Origin: Lentzea guizhouensis
GTDB lineage: Bacteria; Actinomycetota; Actinomycetes; Mycobacteriales; Pseudonocardiaceae
Length of the DNA stretch: 64,000 nucleotides
Direction of reading: 5' to 3'
Assembly (NCBI RefSeq): GCF_001701025.1
Contig: NZ_CP016793.1
Coordinates: 744,001 to 808,000 of the forward strand
The notes below the pieces were generated by a model, which was given only the letters and a program-made list of their open reading frames with translations, made no database searches and had not been told where the DNA came from. The position numbers and the translations under genes were made by a program. Shown piece after piece: positions 52,298-61,310 of this stretch (the stretch's first letter is position 1; each line of letters starts with the position of its first letter).

Positions 52298-52714
52298 TCA
52301 GAACCAGCCGGTGCACTCGATGACGCCCTGCGAGGAGCCGCAGGCGCGCATCACCCGGCCGTCGTTCTTGAACGCCTCGGTGTACTTCGCCGAGCCCGAG
52401 TCGATCCGGGTGTAGCCGAGGAAGCCCTCGTGCGTGTCCGCCGAGGGCTCCTTGCGGTCGGTCCAGATCTCCTCGCCGGGCGTGCCCGACGAGATGCGCC
52501 CCCACGCGCACTGCGACTTGTTCGACGCGCGCAGCTCGACCACGCGGCCGCTCTGCATGGTCACCGGGTTGTCGCCGTCCATCGTGTCGAACGGCGTGAA
52601 GGGCTGGTCCTGCGAGCAGTCGGGGTCACCGGCAGAGGACACGGCCGGACAGAAAACAGCGACGGCGGCGGCGACCACGAGCGCACAGCCCACGCGACGG
52701 TGATGCGTTCCCAT
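52298..52714 (-). CDS. Secreted DUF2690-like protein
   Basis: A 138-residue secreted protein. A signal peptide (CALVVAAAVAVFCPAVSSAG) is followed by a domain with SGRVVELRASNKSQCAWGRI, the core pattern of DUF2690 (actinobacterial secreted proteins). It has four cysteines after the signal. Function unknown. It ends five bases from the convergent enoyl-CoA hydratase stop. Confidence 0.7.
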   Translation of the reverse strand: MGTHHRRVGCALVVAAAVAVFCPAVSSAGDPDCSQDQPFTPFDTMDGDNPVTMQSGRVVELRASNKSQCAWGRISSGTPGEEIWTDRKEPSADTHEGFLGYTRIDSGSAKYTEAFKNDGRVMRACGSSQGVIECTGWF

Positions 52715-52757
52715 GGACCCGCACTGTCCACTCCGGACGGCTTTTGCGCAGCCCGTG

Positions 52758-53021
52758 TCACCTTTCCGTGCGAATCACCCGCAGTGTCCGGTCACCCGAC
52801 TCGGCGGTCTGCCTCACCGCGTCCCGCAGCACGTCCACGACGGAATCGTCCAGGTCAGCGGGCACGACCAGCACGTACTCGCCCTCGGGCAGCCACGACA
52901 GGTCGGTCAGGCTGTCGTACAACGCGTCCAGGTTGTGCCCGAACCAGGAAGGGAACGACAACGCCTCGGCAATAGCGCCGATCGCCGCATTCTTCTCCGA
53001 AACGAGAATGTGCCGTTTCAC
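52758..53021 (-). CDS. Barstar-family RNase inhibitor
   Basis: An 87-residue cytoplasmic inhibitor of barnase-type RNases. The family core is visible: FPSWFGHNLDALYDSLTDLSWLP (FGxNxDAL-type motif). It overlaps the RNase gene by four bases (ATGA), so inhibitor and enzyme are made together. It should protect the producer from any enzyme left inside the cell. Confidence 0.85.
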   Translation of the reverse strand: MKRHILVSEKNAAIGAIAEALSFPSWFGHNLDALYDSLTDLSWLPEGEYVLVVPADLDDSVVDVLRDAVRQTAESGDRTLRVIRTER

Positions 53022-53476
53022 TTCTTCACGTCCACCACGACGAACGACGCGTAGTGGTCACCGGTGTAATAGACCTCGCGCTTGCTCCCGGTCACGAGCC
53101 GGCGCGCACCGCGGTCGGGACTGCCCGGCGTCGGCACCGTGTACTCCTTGTAGTACCCGGACTTCTGCTGCGGCAGCCGCTTCTCGCGGTTCTCGAACGT
53201 GACGCCGTCGTTCTTCGGGTACGGCATCGGCGCCTCGCCGCCGATCAGCTTGTACGTCTTCGCGGCCTCCGGCGGCAGCGCCGACAGCGCCGTGACCTCC
53301 AGCCCCGACTCCTTCGCTCCCGGCACCTCGGCCGGCTTGGCCGCGCTGCTGGAGGTGCTGGTCGGCGCGCTGGACTCCGGCTGCGGCTTCGACGAGCCCT
53401 CGCGCACGAACCAGCCGACCAGGACCAGCAGGACCAGTCCGACCAGCGCGACGGTGAGGCGACGACCGGGACTCAT
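53018..53476 (-). CDS. Exported barnase-type guanyl-specific ribonuclease
   Basis: A 152-residue RNase of the N1/Sa (barnase) family. The N-terminus is a single hydrophobic segment (VALVGLVLLVLVGWFV) that acts as signal or anchor, then a Ser/Pro-rich linker. The catalytic domain has FENREKRLPQQ, YYKEYTVPTPG (general base Glu), RGARRLVTG (Arg) and TGDHYASF (His acid). All catalytic residues seem present. It is paired with the barstar gene downstream and a small membrane protein upstream. Confidence 0.87.
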   Translation of the reverse strand: MSPGRRLTVALVGLVLLVLVGWFVREGSSKPQPESSAPTSTSSSAAKPAEVPGAKESGLEVTALSALPPEAAKTYKLIGGEAPMPYPKNDGVTFENREKRLPQQKSGYYKEYTVPTPGSPDRGARRLVTGSKREVYYTGDHYASFVVVDVKK

Positions 53477-53700
53477 GCGGTGACCTTCTCGGGTTCGGAC
53501 TCCGGATCGGACTCGGCATCGGACTCAGGCGCCAGCGACGCCGGGTTGTTCGCCCCCAGGTCGGCCACCCGGTCGACGAGCCGCGCCACGCCCAGGCACA
53601 GCGGCAGCACCACGACCATCACGATGGGGAACTGCACGGCGACGGGCAGCTGCACGAGCCACAGCTCGACCCCGTCCCACCACTGCCAAAGCCGGTCCAC
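53473..53700 (-). CDS. Small membrane protein linked to the RNase gene
   Basis: A 75-residue protein with one strong hydrophobic helix (QFPIVMVVVLPLCLGVA) and an acidic Ser/Glu/Asp-rich tail. The GTG at 53700 is chosen because the upstream extension is Arg-rich and overlaps the divergent gene's promoter. It overlaps the RNase start (ATGA). It may help export or anchor the RNase, but this is inferred only from position. Confidence 0.6.
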   Translation of the reverse strand: MDRLWQWWDGVELWLVQLPVAVQFPIVMVVVLPLCLGVARLVDRVADLGANNPASLAPESDAESDPESEPEKVTA

Positions 53701-53770
53701 GCACCCGAGCCTAGTCCCGTGACCCGCGTCACGACGGTCGGCCGGTGCGCGGATGGGTATGTTGCGAACC

Positions 53771-54739
53771 ATGTTCGCCGTTTACGCAGCAGAACCCAGT
53801 CCTGAGAACCCGCTGGCCTCGCTCCGCGTCGGCGAGCGACCCGACCCCGAGGTCGCACCGGGGTGGGTGCGCGTCGCGGTCAAGGCGGCCAGCCTCAACA
53901 TGCACGACCTGTGGACGTTGCGCGGGGTCGGCATCAAGCCGGAGCAGTTCCCGATGATCCTCGGCTGCGACGGCGCGGGCGTCCTCGACGACGGCACCGA
54001 GGTGGTGCTGCACTCCGTCATCGGCGACCCGAGCTGGGACGGCGACGAGACCCTCGACCCGAAGCGCACGCTGCTCACCGAGAAGCACCAGGGCACGTTC
54101 GCCGACTACGTCGTGGTCCCCGCCCGCAACGCCCTGCCCAAGCCCGCGGACCTCACGTTCGCCGAGGCCGCGTGCATGGGCACGGCGTGGCTGACCGCGT
54201 ACCGGATGCTGTTCGTGAAGTCCGGTCTGCGCCCCGGCCAGACGATGCTCGTGCAGGGCGCGTCCGGTGGCGTGTCGACGGCGCTCATCCAGCTCGGCCG
54301 CGCGGCCGGGTTCCGCGTCTGGGTCACCGGCCGCTCCGAGGAGAAGCGCGCTCTCGCGCAGACCCTCGGCGCCCACGACACGTTCGAGTCCGGCGCCCGC
54401 CTGCCGGAACGGGTCGACGCGGTGTTCGAGACCGTCGGCAAGGCCACCTGGTCGCACTCGATGAAGGCCCTCAAGCCCGGCGGCATCATCGTGATCTCCG
54501 GCGCCACGTCCGGCGACGCGACCGCGGCCGAGCTGCAGCGGCTGTTCTTCCTGCAGCTGCGCGTCGTCGGCTCGACCATGGGCACCCGCGAGGAGCTCGG
54601 CGACCTCATCCGGTTCTGCGCGCTCAACGACCTCAAGCCGCAGATCGGCGCCGAGCTGAAGTTCGAGGACGCCGAGCAGGGGCTCAGGGCGATGCTGGAC
54701 GGCGAGACCGCCGGCAAGATCGTGTTCAGCAGGCCGTAA
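53771..54739 (+). CDS. Zinc-binding-dehydrogenase-family (MDR) oxidoreductase
   Basis: A medium-chain dehydrogenase/reductase of about 322 residues, closest to quinone-oxidoreductase-like members. GroES-like N-terminal part (VKAASLNMHDLWTLRG, ILGCDGAGVLDDG) and the Rossmann motif LVQGASGGVSTALIQLGRAAG. Structural zinc cysteines are absent. The substrate is unknown. Alternative starts lie at 53753 and 53759; I use the ATG before FAVYAAEP, the usual family start. Confidence 0.83.
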   Translation: MFAVYAAEPSPENPLASLRVGERPDPEVAPGWVRVAVKAASLNMHDLWTLRGVGIKPEQFPMILGCDGAGVLDDGTEVVLHSVIGDPSWDGDETLDPKRTLLTEKHQGTFADYVVVPARNALPKPADLTFAEAACMGTAWLTAYRMLFVKSGLRPGQTMLVQGASGGVSTALIQLGRAAGFRVWVTGRSEEKRALAQTLGAHDTFESGARLPERVDAVFETVGKATWSHSMKALKPGGIIVISGATSGDATAAELQRLFFLQLRVVGSTMGTREELGDLIRFCALNDLKPQIGAELKFEDAEQGLRAMLDGETAGKIVFSRP

Positions 54740-54847
54740 ACAGCTCGAAGAGCCAAAAACCGGTTCCCTGATTGGTGGGTTCGGACAAACCGCGTGACAG
54801 TTGTCGCGAATAGGTTCGCCCGGACCCACTCTTCAAGGGAGCTAGGC

Positions 54848-56266
54848 ATGACCACACAGGGCGTCTTCCGGCGCAAGCCCATCGACCAGATCGCGGAGGA
54901 CAAGGGCGACGGGCTCACCAGAACGCTGGGCCTGTGGCAGCTCACCGCGATCGGCATCGGCGGCATCATCGGCGCGGGCATCTTCTCGCTCGCGGGCGCC
55001 GTCGCGAACAAGACCGCCGGCCCCGCCGTGCTGGTCTCGTTCCTCGTGGCCGGTATCGCGAGCGCGGCGGCGGCGTTCTCGTACGCGGAGTTCGCGGGGC
55101 TGATCCCCAAGGCAGGCAGCGCCTACACCTACGGCTACGCGGTGCTCGGCGAGATCGTCGGCTGGTTCATCGGCTGGGACCTGCTGCTGGAGTACACGGC
55201 GATCGTGGCGGTGGTCGCGATCGGCATCTCCGGTTACTTCACCGAACTGCTGTCACTGCTGGACGTCCAGCTGCCGCAGTGGATGCTGGGCGCACCGGGC
55301 ACCGAGACCGGTGACGTCGCCGCGGGCACCTACAAGGTGAACCTGTTCGCGGTGGTGCTGTGCCTGCTGATCGCGTTCGTGCTGAACCAGGGCATGAAGA
55401 ACGCCGCCCGGTTCGAGACCGTCCTGGTGTACCTCAAGGTCGCCGTGGTGGCGCTGGTCATCGTCGTCGGCGCGTTCCACATCAACACCGACAACTACAA
55501 CCCGTTCTTCCCGTTCGGCATCTCGGGTGCGCTCACGGGTGCGGCGACGGTGTTCTTCGCGGTGTTCGGCTACGACGCGATGTCCACGGCCGCCGAGGAG
55601 TCGAAGGACTCGCAGCGGCACATGCCCAGGGCGATCATGTACTCGCTGGCGATCTCGATGGTCCTGTACGTGCTGGCCTGTCTCGTGCTGACCGGCATGG
55701 TGAACTTCAAGGACGTCGACTCGGAGTCCGCCTTCGCCACGGCGTTCGCCGACATCGGCCTGCCCGCGCTCGGCATCATCATCTCCGTCGGCGCGATCCT
55801 CGGCATCACGACCGTGCTCTTCACGTTCCTGCTCGGCGCCGCCCGCGTCGGCTACTCGATGAGCCGCGACGGACTGCTGCCGCGCTGGTTCGCGAAGACG
55901 CACCCGGTGAAGCGCGTCCCGTCGCGCATCACCTGGGTGCTGGGCATCGCCTCCGCGGTCATCGCCGGGTTCCTGCCGATCGCCGAGGCCGCCGAGCTCA
56001 CGAACATCGGCATCCTGCTGGCGTTCGTCGTCGTCTGCATCGCCGTGGTCGTGCTGCGCTACAAGCAGCCCGACCTGCCGCGCACGTTCAAGACGCCGGG
56101 CATGCCGGTCGTGCCGATCATCGGTGTGGTCTTCTCGATCTGGCTGATCACGTTCCTCACGCCGGAGACCTGGCTGCGGTTCGGGATCTGGTTCGCGATC
56201 GGCCTGGTCGTCTACTTCGCCTACTCGAAGCGGAACTCCGTCATGGAGAAGGAGTCCAAGCGCTGA
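54848..56266 (+). CDS. APC-family amino acid permease
   Basis: A 472-residue permease of the cationic amino acid transporter type with 12 or more helices. The family start is GLWQLTAIGIGGIIGAGIFS, followed by FAGLIPKAGSAYTYGYAVLGEI and a C-terminal helix set. The ATG at 54848 is preceded by AAGGGAG. The ligand is likely an amino acid or polyamine. Its 3' end overlaps the convergent DUF885 gene by 26 bases. Confidence 0.88.
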   Translation: MTTQGVFRRKPIDQIAEDKGDGLTRTLGLWQLTAIGIGGIIGAGIFSLAGAVANKTAGPAVLVSFLVAGIASAAAAFSYAEFAGLIPKAGSAYTYGYAVLGEIVGWFIGWDLLLEYTAIVAVVAIGISGYFTELLSLLDVQLPQWMLGAPGTETGDVAAGTYKVNLFAVVLCLLIAFVLNQGMKNAARFETVLVYLKVAVVALVIVVGAFHINTDNYNPFFPFGISGALTGAATVFFAVFGYDAMSTAAEESKDSQRHMPRAIMYSLAISMVLYVLACLVLTGMVNFKDVDSESAFATAFADIGLPALGIIISVGAILGITTVLFTFLLGAARVGYSMSRDGLLPRWFAKTHPVKRVPSRITWVLGIASAVIAGFLPIAEAAELTNIGILLAFVVVCIAVVVLRYKQPDLPRTFKTPGMPVVPIIGVVFSIWLITFLTPETWLRFGIWFAIGLVVYFAYSKRNSVMEKESKR

Positions 56267-57776
56267 CCAGCGAGTCGAGCGCGGCGAGCGGCACCGGTCC
56301 GTTCGCCAGCACGAGGTCGTGGAACGCGCGGATGTCGAAGCGGTCGCCCAGCCGGGTGGCCGCTTCGTCGCGCACCCGGAGGATCTCCAGGCGGCCCACC
56401 ATGTACGCGAGCGCCTGGCCCGGCGTCTCGATGTACCGGTCGATCTCGGAGTCGATCTCCGGTGCGGTCATCACGGTGTTCTCGCGCAGGTAGTCGACCG
56501 CCTGCTGACGCGACCACCCGAGCGCGTGCATGCCCGTGTCGACGACCAGCCGTCCCGCGCGCATGGCGTCCAACGACAGCATGCCCAGCCGTTGCTCGTC
56601 GGACGAGTACAGGCCCATCTCGTCGGCCAGGCGCTCGGTGTAGAGGCCCCAGCCTTCGAGGTAGGCGTCGATGAACGCGAACTTGCGCACGTTGTGCAGG
56701 TCGGTCTCGGCCGCGATCGTGAGCTGGAAGTGGTGGCCGGGCGTTGCCTCGTGGAACGCCGTCACCTCCGAGAGCGTGCGGCTGCGAACGGTAGCGCCCA
56801 ACGGGTTCAGGAAGTAGATGCCGGGACGCGAGCCGTCCAGCGCGGCGTCCATGTAATACGCGAGCGGCGCCACCTCGCGGTCCATCTCGGGCACGAACCG
56901 CACCTCGCAGGCCGCCTTGGGCAGCCGGCCGAACCACTGCGGTGCGACGGCCTCCGCCCTGGCCACGGCCTCCACCGCGCTGGTGAGCATGTCGTTCTCG
57001 TCGTCCCACAGCAGCTCGGTGCGCAGCCGCCGGAAGATCTCCGGCACGTCGGTGGTGCCCCACACCCGCGAGCCGATCTCGGCGTACTCCTCGCGCAGCC
57101 GCGCGATCAGGTCCAGCCCGAGCTGGTGCAGCTCGGCCGGGGTGTACGAGGTGGTCGTGTAGTCGCGGACCAGCCGGGCGTAGTTCTGCTCGCCCTCCGG
57201 CAGCCAGCACAGGCCGGCCTGCTCGTCCGGGCGTCCCTCCAGCGACAGCAGGACCTCGCGGAACCGCGCGAACCCCGGCCGCAGGTCCGCCTCGCCCTCC
57301 CACTCCTGCCGCGGCGAGGCCAGGAACCGCTCCAGGTGCGCGGCGCCGTTCGCTATGTGCCTGCTCACAGGCTTGCGGTCGGTGTTGAGCAGCCGCGTGG
57401 CCGCCTGGTCGAGGAAGCGCGGGACCTCACCGAGCCGCTGCGAGAAGTCGACCTGCGAGGCGAGCCCGAGCAGCCCGGCGACCGGTGCGCTCAGCCCGGC
57501 GGCGACCGTGTGCTCGACCAGCCGGGCGTCGATCTTGGTGATGATCGACTCGGCCTGGTGCCTGATCACGGCCTTGTCGACCGGATCCTCGTCGCTGGTG
57601 TCGACGCGGCTCAGGATGTCCGCGAGGCGGGCGCGCAGAGCCTGGTGGCCGTCGACGCCGAGGTCGTCGAGGCGGTCGTCCCAGCCGGGCAGGCCGACCA
57701 TGGTGGCGAACGTCGGCGTCCAGTCCATCATCGCCTGGAACGTCTCATCTGAGAGCGAGGTCACGCTGTCCTTCAT
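56241..57776 (-). CDS. DUF885-family zinc peptidase-like protein
   Basis: A 511-residue DUF885 protein, a family of probable metallopeptidases. The zinc motif HEATPGHHFQL (HExxxxHH-type) is near residue 340, followed by EGWGLYTERLADEMGLY (third ligand Glu region). No signal peptide is visible. A decayed second copy follows upstream on the same strand. The substrate is unknown, though the family is often annotated as carboxypeptidase-like. Confidence 0.83.
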   Translation of the reverse strand: MKDSVTSLSDETFQAMMDWTPTFATMVGLPGWDDRLDDLGVDGHQALRARLADILSRVDTSDEDPVDKAVIRHQAESIITKIDARLVEHTVAAGLSAPVAGLLGLASQVDFSQRLGEVPRFLDQAATRLLNTDRKPVSRHIANGAAHLERFLASPRQEWEGEADLRPGFARFREVLLSLEGRPDEQAGLCWLPEGEQNYARLVRDYTTTSYTPAELHQLGLDLIARLREEYAEIGSRVWGTTDVPEIFRRLRTELLWDDENDMLTSAVEAVARAEAVAPQWFGRLPKAACEVRFVPEMDREVAPLAYYMDAALDGSRPGIYFLNPLGATVRSRTLSEVTAFHEATPGHHFQLTIAAETDLHNVRKFAFIDAYLEGWGLYTERLADEMGLYSSDEQRLGMLSLDAMRAGRLVVDTGMHALGWSRQQAVDYLRENTVMTAPEIDSEIDRYIETPGQALAYMVGRLEILRVRDEAATRLGDRFDIRAFHDLVLANGPVPLAALDSLVSAWTPSP

Positions 57777-57784
57777 AGCCCCGC

Positions 57785-59016
57785 TCACCCGGCTTCGCCA
57801 ACGAATTGGCCGACCAGGTCGCCCAGGGTGGACAGCGGCACCGGTCCGGTGCTCACCACGAGGTCGTGGAACGCGCGCACGTCGAGCCGCTCCCCCAGCG
57901 CGGTCTGCGCGTGCGCCCGGAACCGTTCGATCTCGATCCGGCCGACCATGTACGCGAGCGCCTGACCCGGCACCTCGATGTACCGGTCGACCTCCGCCTG
58001 GATCTCCGGCTCCGGCATCACGGTGTTCTCGCGCAGGAAGTCGACCGCGCGCTGCCGGGACCAGCCGAACGCGTGCAGCCCGGTGTCGACCACGAGCCTG
58101 GCCGCGCGCATCGCGTCCGCCGACAGCATCCCGAGACGCTGCTCGTCGGAGGAGAACAGGCCCATCTCGTCGCCCAGGCGTTCGGCGTAGAGGCCCCAGC
58201 CTTCGAGGCAGGCGTCGATGGAGGCGTACTTGCGGATGTTCGACAGGTCCGACTCGGCCGCCGGCGTCGTCTGCAGGTGGTGGCCGGGCATAGTACGCGA
58301 TCGGCGCGGTCCCGCGTTCGGCTTCCTCGACGAGCCGGACCTCGCAGCCGACGCTGGGCATCCTGCTGAACCACCGCGGTGCCACGGCCTCGGCGCGGGC
58401 GATCGCCTCGGCCGCGCTGGAGACCATGTCGTTCTCGTTCTCCCACAACAGTTCCGTGCGCAAGCGGCGGAAGATCTCCGGCACGTCGGTGGTGCCCCAG
58501 ACCTGCGAGCCGACCTGCGCGTACTCCTCGCGCAGCCGCGCGATCAGGTCCAGCCCGAGCTGGTGCAGCTCGGCCGGGGTGTACGAGGTGGTCGTGCAGT
58601 CGCCGACCAGCTTGACGTAGTTCGCCTCGCCGTCGGGCAACCAGCACAGGCCGGCCTGTTCGTCCGGGCGTCCGGGCGTCCGGGCGTCCGGGAAGCGACA
58701 GCAGCACCTCGTGGAACCGCGCGAACGCCGGTCGCAGGTCCGCGTCACCCCACCAGGGCTGCGCCGGACCGGTCAGCAGCCCGGCGATCCGCTCGGCGCT
58801 GCTGCGGGCGTGCCGGACCACCGCGAGCGTGACGGGGTCCTCGTCGCTGGTCTCGGTGCGCCGCAGGATGTCCGCGAGCCTGGTGCGCAACGCCTGTTCG
58901 CCGTCGACACCGAGGTCCTCGATCCGGTCGTCCCAGCCGGGTACGCCGAGCATGGACGTGAAAATCGGGTCCCGGTCCGAGAAGGCCTGGAACATCTCAT
59001 CCGCGAGTGAGGTCAC
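57785..59016 (-). pseudogene. Decayed tandem copy of the DUF885 gene
   Basis: A paralogue of the next gene. It starts normally (VTSLADEMFQAFSDRD, GVPGWDDRIEDLGVDG). About 70 residues are then missing in frame after VVRHARSSAER. The frame shifts at an expanded 8-base tandem repeat (58661-58692), and a second deletion removes some 37 codons including the HEAT half of the zinc motif, leaving MPGHHLQ in a third frame. The C-terminus (EGWGLYAERLGDEMGLF) is well kept. It cannot be a working peptidase. Confidence 0.8.
58661..58692. repeat. Four tandem copies of CGTCCGGG
   Basis: An 8-base unit repeated four times without a break. The intact DUF885 copy has only two units at the corresponding place. 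The 16-base difference is not a multiple of three, so the expansion shifts the frame. Confidence 0.8.
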
Positions 59017-59026
59017 CAGACCGTTC

Positions 59027-60073
59027 TCAGCCGCGCACGAACCTCTGTGCCAGCGAGTTGACCGCTTCAAGCAGCTCCTCGTGCACCCGGCGGACGACCT
59101 CGGCGGCCGGTTCGGCCGGCGCGAGCGGGTAGGTGGTGCCCGCCCACAGCGACATGACCTCGAGCTCACCGGTCGCGCGCACCGGCTTGGTGAGGTGGTG
59201 CACGTTCGGGTACGCGGCGGGCGCGTGCGGGGTGTTCTCGACCAGGAACCGGTTCACCAGCCCGCGGGCCGGCCGTCCGCTGAACGCACGGGTCAACGCG
59301 GTCCGGCGGGTCCCTTCGCGCAGCGCCTCCCGTTGGGGCGCAGCGGTTCCGGCCTCCGGGCAACCGAGGAAGGCGGTGCCCAGCTGCGCCGCCACCGCCC
59401 CCGCCGCGAGCACGGCGGCGACGTCGGCACCGTGCACCAGCCCGCCGGTCGCGATCACCGGCAGGTCGACGGTGCCCCTGACCAGGCGGATCGCCGCCAG
59501 CGTGCCGTAGAGCTCACCGCCGCCGGGTGAGATGCCGTCGTCGGTGAACGTGCCGCGGTGCCCGCCCGCGTCCGACCCCTGCACGCACAGCACGTCCGCA
59601 CCGACCTGCTGGGCCTGCCGCGCCTCGCTCGGGGTGGTGACCGTCACGACGACGGTCGAGCCGGCCGCCTTGAGCCGCCGCACGTCGTCGGCGTCCGGCA
59701 GCCCGAACGTGAACGACACCACCGGCACCCGCAGCGCCAGCACCAGTTCGAGCTTCGCCGCGTAGTTGTCGTCGTCCCACCGCGGCTCACCCGGCACCGC
59801 ACCGACCTCGGCGGCGCGCTCGCTCACCCGGTCCACGTAGGACGCGATGTCCACCGTCGTGCGCGTGCCGGGCACGAACAGGTTGACCCCGAACGGCGCG
59901 CCGGTCAGCTCCCGGGTGCGCTTGACCTTCTCCGCGAGCTGCTCGACGGTGATGTACCCGGCCGCCAGGAACCCGAGGCCACCGGCGTCGTTCACCGCGG
60001 CGACCAGCTCGGGGGTGGAGGGCCCACCTGCCATGGGCGCGGCGATGACGGGCACGGCCAGCGTGTGGAACAT
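59027..60073 (-). CDS. Nitronate monooxygenase-family flavoprotein
   Basis: A 348-residue FMN-dependent NMO/2-nitropropane dioxygenase-like enzyme. VIAAPMAGGPSTPELVAAV begins the TIM barrel; VQGSDAGGHRG holds the catalytic His/Asp-like motif; VIATGGLVHGADVAAVLAAGAVAAQLGTAFL is the FMN phosphate region. It oxidises nitronates or related compounds. It is followed by the DUF885 remnant on the same strand and is divergent from the phosphodiesterase gene. Confidence 0.87.
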   Translation of the reverse strand: MFHTLAVPVIAAPMAGGPSTPELVAAVNDAGGLGFLAAGYITVEQLAEKVKRTRELTGAPFGVNLFVPGTRTTVDIASYVDRVSERAAEVGAVPGEPRWDDDNYAAKLELVLALRVPVVSFTFGLPDADDVRRLKAAGSTVVVTVTTPSEARQAQQVGADVLCVQGSDAGGHRGTFTDDGISPGGGELYGTLAAIRLVRGTVDLPVIATGGLVHGADVAAVLAAGAVAAQLGTAFLGCPEAGTAAPQREALREGTRRTALTRAFSGRPARGLVNRFLVENTPHAPAAYPNVHHLTKPVRATGELEVMSLWAGTTYPLAPAEPAAEVVRRVHEELLEAVNSLAQRFVRG

Positions 60074-60187
60074 GAGCTCAACCTAGTTGGACCTGGCGGT
60101 GGATGCCCGGTGAAGCGGCTGTGTCGTTGGTGACGCGACGGAACGCCGTTCACCCCCCGGCCATCCCGGTAGGCGAGACTGCGCGCC

Positions 60188-61300
60188 GTGAAACGCCGCA
60201 GTCTGCTCAAAGCCGCCGCCGGGTCGGTGGTGCTCTCCGCCGCTCCCGGGGTGGCGTTCGGTTCCGCCGGCGCCGGTCGGCGCGTGTACGTCGTGGTCCT
60301 GGACGGTCTGCGGCCGGACGAGGTGGGCACCGCGCTGACACCGAACCTGGTCGCGTTGCGGGAGGACGGCACGCACTTCCCGCGGGCCCGGTCGTTGCCG
60401 GCGGTGGCGAGCATCCCGGACCACGTGGTGATGATGACCGGGGTGCGGCCCGACCGGACCGGCGTGCCCGCGAACACCGTCTTCGACCGGGCCACCGGCG
60501 TGGTGCGCACACCGGACCACACCGACCTGAGGTTCCCGACCTTGCTGGAACGCCTGCCGCAGCTGGGTTTCCGCACGGGTTCGGTGCTGTCCAAGGAGTA
60601 CCTGCGCGGGGTGTTCGGCACGCGGGCGTCGTACCACTGGGAACCGCGGCCGCCGATCACCGGGCACACGCCGGACGCGTTCACCTCCCACGCGCTGCAC
60701 GCGATGATCGCGGAGGCCGACCCCGACCTGGTGTTCGTGAGCTTCGGCGACTGCGCCGAGGACTCGGGGGACGCGGTCGTGCGGTCGCTGGCCGTGCGGA
60801 CGTCCGACGAGCAGCTGGGCAAGCTCGTCCGGTACCTCAAGGCGACGGGTCGCTGGGAACGGTCGGTGCTCGTCGTCGTCACGGACCACCCGGCACCCTT
60901 GGCGGACGTGTCGCTGCAGCAGCACGTCGATGCGGATCCGTTGTTGCGCAACAAGGTCGTCATCGCACCGAACGGTGGCGCCGACCTGTTGCACTGGACC
61001 GGTCCCGCCTCGGACCGCGAGCTGGCCCTGCGGCACCTGGAGTCGGTGGTCTCGCGCGTGCCCGGTGTGCTGTCCGTGCAACCGCCCGCGCGGTGGCGGC
61101 TGGGCGCGGAGGCAGGCGACCTGGTCGTGTGCCGGCGAGCTGCCGAGCCGGTGCCGTTGCTGGTCGCGGGTGGCGATCCCGTGGTTGGGCGCGGGATCTC
61201 GGCCACACCGGCGTCCACTGTGGATGTCGCACCGACGGTGGGGAGGCTGTTCGGCCTCCCCGAGCCGTCGGGCGGTTATGACGGGCAGTCCGTCATCTAG
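60188..61300 (+). CDS. Exported type I phosphodiesterase/nucleotide pyrophosphatase-like protein
   Basis: A 370-residue alkaline phosphatase-superfamily enzyme of the nucleotide pyrophosphatase/phosphodiesterase branch. The N-terminus (KRRSLLKAAAGSVVLSAAPGVAFG) looks like a Tat or lipid-free signal with the twin Arg. Metal-site pieces are RRVYVVVLDGLRPDE, ARSLPAVASIPDHVVMMTG (nucleophile region) and VVVTDHPAPL. It probably acts outside the cell. GTG start. Substrate unknown. Confidence 0.78.
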   Translation: MKRRSLLKAAAGSVVLSAAPGVAFGSAGAGRRVYVVVLDGLRPDEVGTALTPNLVALREDGTHFPRARSLPAVASIPDHVVMMTGVRPDRTGVPANTVFDRATGVVRTPDHTDLRFPTLLERLPQLGFRTGSVLSKEYLRGVFGTRASYHWEPRPPITGHTPDAFTSHALHAMIAEADPDLVFVSFGDCAEDSGDAVVRSLAVRTSDEQLGKLVRYLKATGRWERSVLVVVTDHPAPLADVSLQQHVDADPLLRNKVVIAPNGGADLLHWTGPASDRELALRHLESVVSRVPGVLSVQPPARWRLGAEAGDLVVCRRAAEPVPLLVAGGDPVVGRGISATPASTVDVAPTVGRLFGLPEPSGGYDGQSVI

Positions 61301-61310
61301 TCGCGGTCAT

